In this document: piece by piece, positions 8,500 to 16,199 of the stretch
How positions within the stretch are numbered: the stretch's first letter is position 1
Layout of the letters: the number at the start of each line of letters is the position of its first letter
NCBI GenBank assembly: GCA_964602995.1
Contig: CAZRTM010000066.1
Span: 1-23,010, forward strand
Reading direction: 5' to 3'
DNA: 23,010 bases
DNA from: JAAYYY01 sp964602995
GTDB taxonomy: Bacteria; Chloroflexota; Anaerolineae; Promineifilales; Promineifilaceae
Notes under the pieces: model-generated
The model's database searches: none
Told to the model about the DNA's origin: nothing
The model's input: the letters and a program-made list of their open reading frames with translations, nothing else
Translations under genes and position numbers: made by a program

Positions 8500-9335
8500 T
8501 ACGATTGCTCTCCCTTTTCCCCACTGACAATCACAGCGCCCACCCCACTGCGCGGTAATAGATGGTCCAACTTACTGATGAGGCGTAGCAGGGGAAAGGC
8601 CAACGAGTAGAGCCGGTAAGCCGCGCCGTGCTGCTTTAGTTCACTCGCGGTGGTAGGGGCGATGGCCGTCCCTGCCTCATAGCCATTGCTCCGCTTCTTG
8701 CGCGACAGGACAAAAACGTAGCCAAAGTTAATGATAAATTCCACCAGCTCTGTGAAAAAGCGCGAATAGCCGCCATCAGCCAGCGGCTGCAACCCCGCCT
8801 GCTCCATCGCGGCTCGCAGCTCGGGCACGGTATACCCGGCGCGAGTATGGCCGTAAACATCGGGCGTCATGCCCACTCGCCACTTGAGCCGGTTAGCCAG
8901 CAGGCGCGGATCGCCGTTGGGCACGGTGATAATCGCTCGCCCTGAGCGCTGCAACACGCGGGCCACCTCGTGCAGGAAGGGCTGGTCATCTGCCAGGTGC
9001 TCCAACACATCAATGGCCACCACCACGTCGAAGCGCTCATCTTCAAAAGGAAAAGCGGCCTGTGGCACGTGATACACAGGTTCCCCCAGGAAGGCGCTCA
9101 TCTCGCCGAGGTTCTCGGCCTGTACATCGCCCCACACCCAGCAGCCGCCGTGTTCGCGGAAGTAGTAGTTCAGGGCGCCGTTGTTGTCGCCACATGTTAG
9201 CAGCAGACACTGCTCGTCCCCGGCCGGGCGGCCCAGCATCTGCAGCAACGCCGCCAGCTTCTGCTGCTTTTTCAGCGAGCGCTGGAACATCTGCAACTGC
9301 CAGGGCATGGTTGGTGTAGCTGTGGCTTCCGTCAT
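8499..9335 (-). CDS. SAM-dependent methyltransferase, Methyltransf_11 type
   Basis: A 278-residue protein with a degenerate motif I (LLLTCGDNNGALN, where most relatives have DxGxGxG), then VVVAIDVLEHLADD, FLHEVARVLQRSGRAIITVPNG and a C-terminal hydrophobic segment (about FTELVEFIINFGYVFVL) followed by a basic RKKR. The acidic strand-2 end appears as WGDVQAENL. It differs from the two other methyltransferases of the operon, which share a family; this one resembles ubiquinone- or LPS-cluster methyltransferases. The C-terminal hydrophobic stretch may bring it to the membrane. It overlaps the GlpD-like gene by 4 bases (ATGA) and the epimerase by 1 base. Acceptor unknown. The altered motif I lowers certainty about SAM use slightly. 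Confidence 0.78.
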   Translation of the reverse strand: MTEATATPTMPWQLQMFQRSLKKQQKLAALLQMLGRPAGDEQCLLLTCGDNNGALNYYFREHGGCWVWGDVQAENLGEMSAFLGEPVYHVPQAAFPFEDERFDVVVAIDVLEHLADDQPFLHEVARVLQRSGRAIITVPNGDPRLLANRLKWRVGMTPDVYGHTRAGYTVPELRAAMEQAGLQPLADGGYSRFFTELVEFIINFGYVFVLSRKKRSNGYEAGTAIAPTTASELKQHGAAYRLYSLAFPLLRLISKLDHLLPRSGVGAVIVSGEKGEQS

Positions 9336-11020
9336 ACGGCCTCCACCGAGGAGCTGGCGTAGTAATGGTATACAGCCGCAATCTCCTCTGCCTTACGCCG
9401 CGCCGACCAGCCCAGCTCAGCGCCCATGAGCGCCGCGCAACGGTGCAGCGCCGCTTCACTGGGCAAGCCAGCAGCACCCAGCACTGTACGGCGGCAGACG
9501 ACATCAGAGAGGCGTAAGGCCATTTCCTGGTGCACGGCATGCAATACCTCGCCGCCCAGCACGGGAGACTGGTCATCCACCGGGCAGTCCAGATCATGCA
9601 TCGGAGCAACGTAGTCCAGTACCTGCCTGTACAATACGCCGTAGTTGGCCTGCAGGTGACGCATCGTTGGATGGTCAAGGCCGTCGTACTCTTCTTCGGG
9701 TGCGTTCTCGACAAGCCTGGCCACGGTCACAGTGTGCGTGCGGCACGGCAGTACGCGCCCCGTCAACCGGCGCGACGCGATGTCCACAACCTGTTCGGCC
9801 GTATGGCGCGCCGTGGTGTACTTGACCCCGGTGACGGTAATGAAACCAGAGACGCCGTCCAGCGCCTCATGGTCGAATACCTGGCTGTCGCGTACCAACT
9901 GCACATGCCCATCTTTGCTACCGGAATCATGCGCAGGGAGGAAGCCGGTCTGTACGTGACGCACATCGTCCAGCGAAAGATTAGCCTCAGGCCAGGCGTG
10001 GTTCACTGCTGTGAGGAGGCCCTGTAATGCTTCGCTGCTGACCACGGGCCGCGGCATATGGCCATCTGCAGGGAAGTGCAACGTACCAATGAGGGAATAT
10101 TCCTGCCAGGGCGCCACAAAGAGCGTTGGAGGCAAATCATGCACCTCCTCCAGTGCGCTACCGTTCCCGTTGTGGGCAACGTGGCCGGCCGGAATGGCAA
10201 TAGCATGAGTAGCGTGCAAGCGGCGCGTGAGTACATTGGCGGCGACTGAAGGGGGCAAGTGAGGGATGGCGCTGCCACCGGACAGACAGTGGGCCAACGA
10301 ACCGGCGCTTGCACCGGCGCAGTTGACCACCATGGCCGCCCGTATCTCGACCCTCTGTCCTGTGATGGCGTCAACGGCTGTCACTCCTTCCACAGCCGCT
10401 CCATTTTGGATGAGACCCACCACCTCCACATAGTTGGCGACTCTGGCCCCCGCTTCCGTCGCCGCGCGAATGATAGCGAGCAGAAGCCGCTCCGTGTTGG
10501 TAACCTGACCATCGTACCAGAGCGCGCCGCCAGTCGTGGCCGCGTGGTTCAGCCCAGGCAGCAACCGGACACACTCCTCGCGCGAGAGTAAGCGTGCAGC
10601 GGGGATAGCTTGTCCCGGCTCCAGCCCTTCGTTGCGCTCGTGGCTCACCAGGTCGTTAAGCCGCAGACCCGCGCCCATTACGGCCCGGCTCCGTGACGGT
10701 TTGCCGCCGGTGGGCATCAGGCAGGGCAGCGGGTGGATGAAATGAGGGGCAATGCGTAACCAGGTGTTCCGTTCGCGGGCCATTGTGCGCACGCGGCGCA
10801 GGTTGAAATCCTGCAAATAACGGAGGCCGCCGTGAATAATTTTCAGGCTGTTGGCTGAAGTAGCGTGACCAAAATCCGCTTTTTCCACGAGGGCCGCGGA
10901 GAGGCCGCGCAAAGTCGCGTCCCAGAGCACGCAAGCGCCATAGATGCCGCCGCCGATGACCAGAATGTCGTACTGCCTTGAACTCAACTGCTCTAGATCC
11001 CGTTTCATGTCAGTGGTCAC
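9332..11020 (-). CDS. GlpD-like FAD-dependent glycerol-3-phosphate dehydrogenase/oxidase
   Basis: A 562-residue flavoprotein of usual GlpD length. The FAD Rossmann motif is ILVIGGGIYGACV (19-31; GGGIYG at 23-28), followed by the family block ATSANSLKIIHGGLRYLQ (53-70), and later VVNCAGASA and FITVTGVKYTTARHTAE. The C-terminal 130 residues match the helical DAO_C domain (GEVLHAVHQEMALRLSD and VVCRRT). The family oxidises sn-glycerol 3-phosphate to dihydroxyacetone phosphate and passes electrons to quinone or oxygen at the membrane. A place inside a glycan operon, fused by overlap to methyltransferases on both sides, is unusual for a glycerol catabolic enzyme, so a related alcohol or a glycerol-phosphate branch of the glycan may be the substrate (inference). 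The start is GTG 11020, coupled to the upstream TGA; ATG 11008 is an alternative. Confidence 0.88.
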   Translation of the reverse strand: MTTDMKRDLEQLSSRQYDILVIGGGIYGACVLWDATLRGLSAALVEKADFGHATSANSLKIIHGGLRYLQDFNLRRVRTMARERNTWLRIAPHFIHPLPCLMPTGGKPSRSRAVMGAGLRLNDLVSHERNEGLEPGQAIPAARLLSREECVRLLPGLNHAATTGGALWYDGQVTNTERLLLAIIRAATEAGARVANYVEVVGLIQNGAAVEGVTAVDAITGQRVEIRAAMVVNCAGASAGSLAHCLSGGSAIPHLPPSVAANVLTRRLHATHAIAIPAGHVAHNGNGSALEEVHDLPPTLFVAPWQEYSLIGTLHFPADGHMPRPVVSSEALQGLLTAVNHAWPEANLSLDDVRHVQTGFLPAHDSGSKDGHVQLVRDSQVFDHEALDGVSGFITVTGVKYTTARHTAEQVVDIASRRLTGRVLPCRTHTVTVARLVENAPEEEYDGLDHPTMRHLQANYGVLYRQVLDYVAPMHDLDCPVDDQSPVLGGEVLHAVHQEMALRLSDVVCRRTVLGAAGLPSEAALHRCAALMGAELGWSARRKAEEIAAVYHYYASSSVEAV

Positions 11021-11829
11021 ACTTTGGAAGCGAAGGCCATAAGATGCCAGCCTGTAGGCCGCACCAATGCGGCTGGCAGGACGTTAAACAGGGGCACGAA
11101 GGCGTGGTTGAAGAAGGCCGCCGTCGTCCCCTGTTGCAATCGGGAGCGGACGGGGAAGCGCTCGGGAATAATTTCAACGCCGGTAAACGGAGCCAGCAAC
11201 TGACGAAACTGGCTCCTGCTGAACAGGCGGAAAACCGGCGCATCATCATGCTCCAGCCGCACGCCGGCCACTTTGGAAAGGAACATCAGCCAGGAATAGC
11301 GGTTGTAGACCATCAAAATTGCCCGCCCACCTGGTTGTAACACGCGGAAAATTTCGCGGATCATCTGCCCGGCATCGGCCGTGTATTGCAGCACGCCGTG
11401 GGCATAGACGACGGCAAAGCTGTTGTCTTCAAATTGCAGCCGCTCACCGTCCATCACCTGCAACGTTGCCGGCAGCCCGGCCTGCGCAAAATTTTGCTGC
11501 GCCAGCTCAATGGCGCGCCAGGAGAGGTCAATGCCCGTTACCTGCGCTCCGCCGCGAGCAAAGCGAACCAGATCAGTGCCCACCCCACAGCCGATTTCCA
11601 GCAGCCGTTTCTGTGGAAAGCCGTCGAAGTTGACCAGCCGTGGCAAGTAGTGCAGCTTTTCAAAACGGTAGTCAGCCAGCTCTTGAAAGAATTGTGGCGA
11701 GCCAACGGGGCTGGTCGTGACTTCCAGATCGTGGATGCGTTCATTCCAGTAATCCCGCACCTGGTTTACCAAAGCCTGGTGAGCCAGGCCCTGGTCCGCT
11801 ACTGCGTCGCGTCGTGTCGTTTGAATCAT
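11017..11829 (-). CDS. SAM-dependent class I methyltransferase (paralogue B)
   Basis: A 270-residue methyltransferase with a clear motif I (LLEIGCGVGTDLVRFA), TGIDLSWRAI at strand 2, FEDNSFAVVYAHGVLQYT and FRVLQPGGRAILMVYN. The N-terminus carries VRDYWNERIHD and FFQELADYRF, and the C-terminus FVPLFNVLPAAL. These elements line up one for one with the methyltransferase at 6656-7450, so the two are paralogues that have diverged well. Its ATG overlaps the TGA of the adjacent asnB-type gene (ATGA), and its stop overlaps the GlpD-like GTG. Likely methylates a component of the glycan. The acceptor is not known. Confidence 0.86.
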   Translation of the reverse strand: MIQTTRRDAVADQGLAHQALVNQVRDYWNERIHDLEVTTSPVGSPQFFQELADYRFEKLHYLPRLVNFDGFPQKRLLEIGCGVGTDLVRFARGGAQVTGIDLSWRAIELAQQNFAQAGLPATLQVMDGERLQFEDNSFAVVYAHGVLQYTADAGQMIREIFRVLQPGGRAILMVYNRYSWLMFLSKVAGVRLEHDDAPVFRLFSRSQFRQLLAPFTGVEIIPERFPVRSRLQQGTTAAFFNHAFVPLFNVLPAALVRPTGWHLMAFASKV

Positions 11830-13748
11830 AGTTCGATTGCCGGTTCACCCAGAGCGTGCGTCTTGCGTCCGTCCAGAAGCTGCCGGTGCCACAGCTCCAG
11901 AACCATAAGCGCCCAGAGGCGGTGGCTGTGATTGGCCCGCCCTTCCAGATGCTCTGCCATCCACTGAGCTACGGTCTGCGGCACAAAATAGTCGCGGCGG
12001 CGCACGCTGTCTGCCGAAAGCAAATCGGCCATCATTGGTCGCAACGGGCCGCACAGCCACTGTTTCAGCGGAATGCTGAACCCTTCCTTCGGCTTTTGCA
12101 GCACAGCGTCGGGCAAGATACCCTGCATGGCGCGGCGCAAGATGAGCTTGGTTTGCCCGCGCTGTAGCTTTTGCGAGGAGGGCAGCGCCAGCGCGAACTC
12201 TACAATGCGATGGTCCAGCAGGGGCACGCGCACCTCAAGGGAGACGGCCATACTCATGCGATCTACCTTAGTTAGAATGTCGTCGACGAGATAAGTTTTG
12301 ATGTCTACGTACTGCTGCTGGGCCAGGGGGTCGAGATGGGCCGCCTGCTGAAAGTAGCGCTCCAGCACCGTGGTGGCAGCGTTGCCATTGAGCGACCGGT
12401 AGAGATGCGGGCGATAGAGGTGCTTGCGGTCATCCTCATTCAGGAAAATCATCCAGCGCGTGTGCTGCAAGTGGCCGGGCAGCGCCTCACCCTCTACGAA
12501 GCGCTTAGTTTTGTTCACCAACCCTTTCTTCTCCGGCCGTGGTCGCGCCCGGGCCACGAGGGCCGGCAGATAGGTGCGGCGCAGCGGTTCAGGTAGCCAA
12601 CGGTAGTAGCGGCTCATCTGTTGCGCCACGTAGGTGTCATAGCCGCCAAACAGCTCATCCCCGCCATCCCCAGAGAGCGCTACTTTGACCGAGCGGCGGG
12701 CCAGTTGCGAAACAAGGTAAGTGGGGAAGATGGAGAAATCGGCCAGCGGCTCATCCATATGCCGCACGAGCTGAGCGGCTAAATCCACCGCGTCGGACTG
12801 GACAATCTCCACCTGATGATCGGCGCCGAACTGCTGCGCGACCACCTCCGCATAAGGCAGCTCGTTATATGTAGCCTCTTTGAAACCAATGGAAAAGGTG
12901 GGAACCGGCCCTTTTCCCTGGCCGTTCATGAAGGCGACTACGGTGCTGGAATCGATGCCACCACTGAGAAAAGCGCCCAGCGGCACGTCGCTGACCAACT
13001 GCATCTGCACGGCGCTGGCAATCAGCTCTCGCAGCCGCTCGACCTGCTCGTTTTCACCGGCCGGAATCGGTCCCGGCGCCGGTTCCCAATACGATTGCAG
13101 GCGCAAGCGACCCTGTTCAAAGGAGAGCCAGTGGCCGGCCGGGAGTTTGCAGATGCCTTCGAAAAGGGTGCGCGGGGCGGGAATATATTCCAGCGTCAGG
13201 AACTGGTCCAGCGCCACCATATCAAGGGCCGTGGGGACAGCGGGATTGGCAAGGATCGCTTTCAGCTCGGAGCCGAAAACAAGCGAGCGGCCGTCGCTCC
13301 AGTAATAGAGCGGCTTGATGCCCAGCCGGTCACGCGCCAGCCATAAGCGGCGCTCCCTGTCGTCCCACAGGGCAAAGGCGAACATGCCATTGAAGCGCTG
13401 CAGGCAATCGACGCCCCACGCTTCATAGGCGTGTAAAATCACTTCTGAGTCGCTGTTGGTCTGGAACTGATGCCCTGCCTGCTGTAATTGGTGGCGTAGT
13501 TGGCGGTAGTTATAAAGCTCGCCGTTGAAGACCAGCCATAGGGCGCCGTCCTCGTTGCGCAGTGGCTGGTCGCCCGTCTCAAGGTCAATGATACTCAGGC
13601 GGCGCATGCCCAGGTGCGCCTGGGAACCGCGGTAATATCCCTCGTCGTCCGGCCCACGGTGCTGCAGCGTACGGTTCATCTCTTCGATGAGCAAGGTAGG
13701 GGGCGGCGCTGCGGACTGCGCCCAGGCGATGCCACAGATACCGCACAT
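11826..13748 (-). CDS. asnB: Asparagine synthase (glutamine-hydrolysing)-like amidotransferase, copy 2
   Basis: A 640-residue class II amidotransferase. The glutaminase domain shows Cys2 (MCGICGI), HRGPDDEG (30-37), NGELYN (75-80) and SDSEV (99-103). The synthetase domain shows LSGGIDSS (261-268) and SGDGGDELFGGYD (359-371). All expected catalytic elements are intact. The C-terminal part includes KVDRMSMAVSLEVRVPLLD, the typical substrate-side motif of AsnB. It is the first of two copies to be transcribed, coupled through TGATG to the upstream GT4 gene and through ATGA to methyltransferase B. Whether it makes asparagine or amidates a sugar acid cannot be decided from sequence; the setting favours glycan modification. 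It is closer to bacterial AsnB in the active-site region than copy 1 only by impression, not by a measured alignment. Confidence 0.92.
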   Translation of the reverse strand: MCGICGIAWAQSAAPPPTLLIEEMNRTLQHRGPDDEGYYRGSQAHLGMRRLSIIDLETGDQPLRNEDGALWLVFNGELYNYRQLRHQLQQAGHQFQTNSDSEVILHAYEAWGVDCLQRFNGMFAFALWDDRERRLWLARDRLGIKPLYYWSDGRSLVFGSELKAILANPAVPTALDMVALDQFLTLEYIPAPRTLFEGICKLPAGHWLSFEQGRLRLQSYWEPAPGPIPAGENEQVERLRELIASAVQMQLVSDVPLGAFLSGGIDSSTVVAFMNGQGKGPVPTFSIGFKEATYNELPYAEVVAQQFGADHQVEIVQSDAVDLAAQLVRHMDEPLADFSIFPTYLVSQLARRSVKVALSGDGGDELFGGYDTYVAQQMSRYYRWLPEPLRRTYLPALVARARPRPEKKGLVNKTKRFVEGEALPGHLQHTRWMIFLNEDDRKHLYRPHLYRSLNGNAATTVLERYFQQAAHLDPLAQQQYVDIKTYLVDDILTKVDRMSMAVSLEVRVPLLDHRIVEFALALPSSQKLQRGQTKLILRRAMQGILPDAVLQKPKEGFSIPLKQWLCGPLRPMMADLLSADSVRRRDYFVPQTVAQWMAEHLEGRANHSHRLWALMVLELWHRQLLDGRKTHALGEPAIEL

Positions 13749-14962
13749 CAGCTGCCCTCCAGCCGGCCTGTCGCGCGCCCAAGGGTGTTCGCCTCGCGCA
13801 AGACGCTGTGATAGATGCTCTCAAGCCGGGTCATATATTCGTCAAAGCTGTACCGGTCGTTGGCCAGGAGCTGGGCGCGATTTCCAATCTGCTGGCGCTG
13901 CTGCGGGTTTTGCAACAGTTGGATGAGCGCCTGCGCCAGCGCTTCGGCGTTAGGCTCTACCAGGATGGCTATGTCATCATTCAGGACCTGGACATGGGCG
14001 GCCGTGCGCGTGGCAACCAGCGGTTTCCCAGAGACCAGATAGCTGTAGATTTTCAGCGGCACGGAAGAGCCACCGATGCGTGGCGACACCAACACATCGG
14101 CCAGCTCAAGATAGGCAACCGCCTCATCCGGCGGCACGATGCCCACGAACAGAACGCAATCTTCAACCCCTTCGGCGCGAGCTATCTCCTTGTAGCGCTC
14201 AATCTGGGCCGGCTTACCGCCGACCAGGATAAAGAGGGCCTTTTGATTATGGCGCCGCACAATGCGGGCGCTGCGAATGAGCATCTCCAGACCCTGATAG
14301 CGCTCAAATGTGCCCGTATAGACGATGGGATGGCGGCTGTCCAGGCTGATGTTCTGCTTTAGCTGTTGTACCAGGCCGGGATCGACCAGGGTACGGGTGA
14401 CCGGAATGGCGCGGTTTTCGATACGCACCTGCCGCACATCAGGATTGATGCTCCAGACATACTGTTCCAGCTCGGTGTCAATGCTGATGACCGCATTACA
14501 GGTTCGGAGCGTACACTTCTCCAGCCAGCGAAAGAGGTTGACCAGGGGCCACCAGTTGCCAACCCTGAAATTTCCTAGCTGCCGCGGCAGGCTGGAATGC
14601 ATATCATATATGTGTGGGATGTGGAAAAGAGCGGTGAGCGGAATGGCCAGAAAGGCCGCTTCCTCATGAGTATGGATGACGTCGTAATGATTAGTGAGCA
14701 AGCGGCTGACAGCCACCTGCAGCATCAGGGTGTCCAGAAGGGGCTTGGCCCACGAAGGCCCGATTTTCACCTCTTTAATAAAGGGGATGTGAGGTGTTCT
14801 AAAGATGCGCACATTGGGAATTTGCACATCGGCCCCAATATGATAAGTAATCAGGTCAATATCGTGCCCCAGAGAACTAAGGGCCTCCAATCGCTGATAG
14901 ACACTGATTGGGGTGCCCCGCGGCTCGAAGAATGGCTGGGGTGCGAGCATCAGAATTTTCAT
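13748..14962 (-). CDS. GT4-like glycosyltransferase with altered E-x7-E element
   Basis: A 404-residue GT-B protein. The N-terminal domain begins MKILMLAPQPFFEPRGTPIS, a form common in GT4 enzymes of polysaccharide clusters, with DVIHTHEEAAFLA and DMHSSLPRQL following. The C-terminal domain has PIVYTGTFERYQGLEMLI, FILVGGKP and SGKPLVATRTAAHVQVL. Where GT4 enzymes usually carry E-x7-E, this one reads SSVPLKIYSYLVSGKP, so both glutamates appear to be serine. The fold looks complete and activity is likely, but donor contacts may differ. It is the second gene transcribed, 31 bases after the CgeB-like gene, and its stop overlaps the asnB-type ATG. The sugar is unknown. Confidence 0.88.
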   Translation of the reverse strand: MKILMLAPQPFFEPRGTPISVYQRLEALSSLGHDIDLITYHIGADVQIPNVRIFRTPHIPFIKEVKIGPSWAKPLLDTLMLQVAVSRLLTNHYDVIHTHEEAAFLAIPLTALFHIPHIYDMHSSLPRQLGNFRVGNWWPLVNLFRWLEKCTLRTCNAVISIDTELEQYVWSINPDVRQVRIENRAIPVTRTLVDPGLVQQLKQNISLDSRHPIVYTGTFERYQGLEMLIRSARIVRRHNQKALFILVGGKPAQIERYKEIARAEGVEDCVLFVGIVPPDEAVAYLELADVLVSPRIGGSSVPLKIYSYLVSGKPLVATRTAAHVQVLNDDIAILVEPNAEALAQALIQLLQNPQQRQQIGNRAQLLANDRYSFDEYMTRLESIYHSVLREANTLGRATGRLEGS

Positions 14963-14993
14963 GATGGGTGGTGCTCCCTCTTATGAGCGTCTA

Positions 14994-16055
14994 TTATGCT
15001 CTTGATGTGTGCCGCACGCGCTCGACTTCCTGCATAATATGTTTGACTGTGTTCTTGAATGTCAGCCGCGACGTCGCCAGACAGTAAGCATTGTCTACCA
15101 GGCGCTGGCGCTCCGCCGGGTGTTCCAGGTAATAGAGCACCGTCTGCGCCAGTTCCTCAGGTGCTGCGGCGGCGTAATGATAGCCAGGCTGGTATGTGGG
15201 ACAGTGGGGTAACAACTTCTCAGACACGATGAGAGAGCGGTTAGGAATGGTCAGGGCGAAACGAGAGAAGTTGTCGTCGAACCAGGTGCGCGTCACATTC
15301 AGCGTGATCTTGGCCCGGTTAAGCATACGAATGCGCTCCTCGCCGAAGATAAAGGGGTTCTCCAGATTATCGGCCATGTATATATCGACCCCATGCTTTC
15401 GCAGCTCGTTGCGCACATTTTCGATTAGCTTCCTACGCCGGCGGCTGTCAAGGTTCCCCATCCACAAAACGTCAATATCGCGCTCCAGATTCAGTTCCTT
15501 ATACCAGGTTGGCGACGAGCCCCAGGGCGCATACAGTGTGGGTAGACCGTGGCTGTTATGCAGGTGGCTATAAATGGCAGACGAATCGGCCAGTACATTC
15601 AAGATACCCCGCCGGTACGCATAATAGTAATCGCCCACATAACGGAACCGCAGCATGCGGGAGTCGAGAAACGAGAGCGTCTTGGAGCCGTTTCCGTTTC
15701 TAAGGCGTTGGTCGAGACGATATTTAGTGCGGTCCAGCCAGGCTCGCCCACCGGCAACCAGGTACGTGAAGGCCCAGGGAAGGCGCAAATCGGGCATCCC
15801 CTCGGTATTCCAATGCACCAATAACGGTCTCCTGGCCCTGGGCATCTGTTCCAGCTCTTTAACCAGGGGGAAGAACTTGCCGTACGGCGCAAAGGAAAAA
15901 ACGATCTGCGTGTCAGCGGGGAGAGGCGAGCCGGCGCGAAAACAACGCGGCCGGTAGCTCAACTCACTCAATTCGTGACAGATGGCGCCAGCAATATCAT
16001 CTTCTTCGGACCACTGGATCACTGAAACCCAGGGACCCTCTTTTCGTTGCTGCAT
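14994..16055 (-). CDS. CgeB-like glycosyltransferase
   Basis: A 353-residue protein whose second half matches the glycosyltransferase domain seen in spore maturation protein CgeB and many polysaccharide clusters: DIDVLWMGNLDSRRRRKLIE (193-212), ENPFIFGEERIRMLNRAKIT (232-251), NVTRTWFDDNFSRFAL and GYHYAAAAPEELAQTVLYYL. The N-terminal half (residues 1-150) is less conserved and has no motif I recognise beyond a Rossmann-like strand (VFSFAPYG). It is the first gene of the operon. The ATG at 16055 follows GGCGGAGG, which is close to the start (three bases between), so translation may be tuned by the hairpins just upstream. Likely adds a sugar early in the pathway; donor unknown. Confidence 0.82.
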   Translation of the reverse strand: MQQRKEGPWVSVIQWSEEDDIAGAICHELSELSYRPRCFRAGSPLPADTQIVFSFAPYGKFFPLVKELEQMPRARRPLLVHWNTEGMPDLRLPWAFTYLVAGGRAWLDRTKYRLDQRLRNGNGSKTLSFLDSRMLRFRYVGDYYYAYRRGILNVLADSSAIYSHLHNSHGLPTLYAPWGSSPTWYKELNLERDIDVLWMGNLDSRRRRKLIENVRNELRKHGVDIYMADNLENPFIFGEERIRMLNRAKITLNVTRTWFDDNFSRFALTIPNRSLIVSEKLLPHCPTYQPGYHYAAAAPEELAQTVLYYLEHPAERQRLVDNAYCLATSRLTFKNTVKHIMQEVERVRHTSRA

Positions 16056-16074
16056 ACACCTCCGCCCTCACACA

Positions 16075-16115
16075 AGAGCTGCGCTCCTAGCTCTGAACCG
16101 GTAGTAACACCGGTT
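16075..16115 (-). promoter_or_regulatory. Two hairpins in the 5' leader of the glycan operon
   Basis: Reading the minus strand toward the first ATG, an AACCGGT-N6-ACCGGTT inverted repeat (arms 16096-16102 and 16109-16115) is followed directly by AGAGCT-N8-AGCTCT (arms 16075-16080 and 16089-16094). The second ends about 20 bases before the start codon at 16055 and close to the GGAGG. They could be leader RNA structure or a protein-binding palindrome. On the plus strand the first hairpin is followed by a T-rich run, so it could also stop transcription coming from the left. I did not find a convincing promoter for the operon. Confidence 0.45.
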
Positions 16116-16174
16116 TGCTTTTGTCTTTTCTTGTGATTAGCAGTGAATAAATATGACGAGGCACGCTCCGCCGG

Positions 16175-16197
16175 CACCGGTTCGTGAGCAACCGGTG
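16175..16197. repeat. Perfect 8-bp inverted repeat sharing the AACCGGT core
   Basis: CACCGGTT (16175-16182), a seven-base spacer and AACCGGTG (16190-16197) form a perfect inverted repeat. The arms share AACCGGT with the hairpin at 16096-16115, about 80 bases closer to the operon. Two such palindromes in front of one operon are compatible with operators for a dimeric regulator. No regulator gene is in the window. Confidence 0.5.
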
Positions 16198-16199
16198 TT

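Noticed and set aside
4686..13748. Non-ribosomal peptide or lasso-peptide cluster because of the asnB-type genes
   Set aside because: No precursor peptide, leader protease, condensation or adenylation domain is present. The neighbours are glycosyltransferases and sugar-modifying enzymes.
1..16055. Exosortase/PEP-CTERM-type exopolysaccharide cluster
   Set aside because: asnB-type amidotransferases and GT4 enzymes do occur in such clusters, but no exosortase, PEP-CTERM protein or chain-length regulator is in the window.
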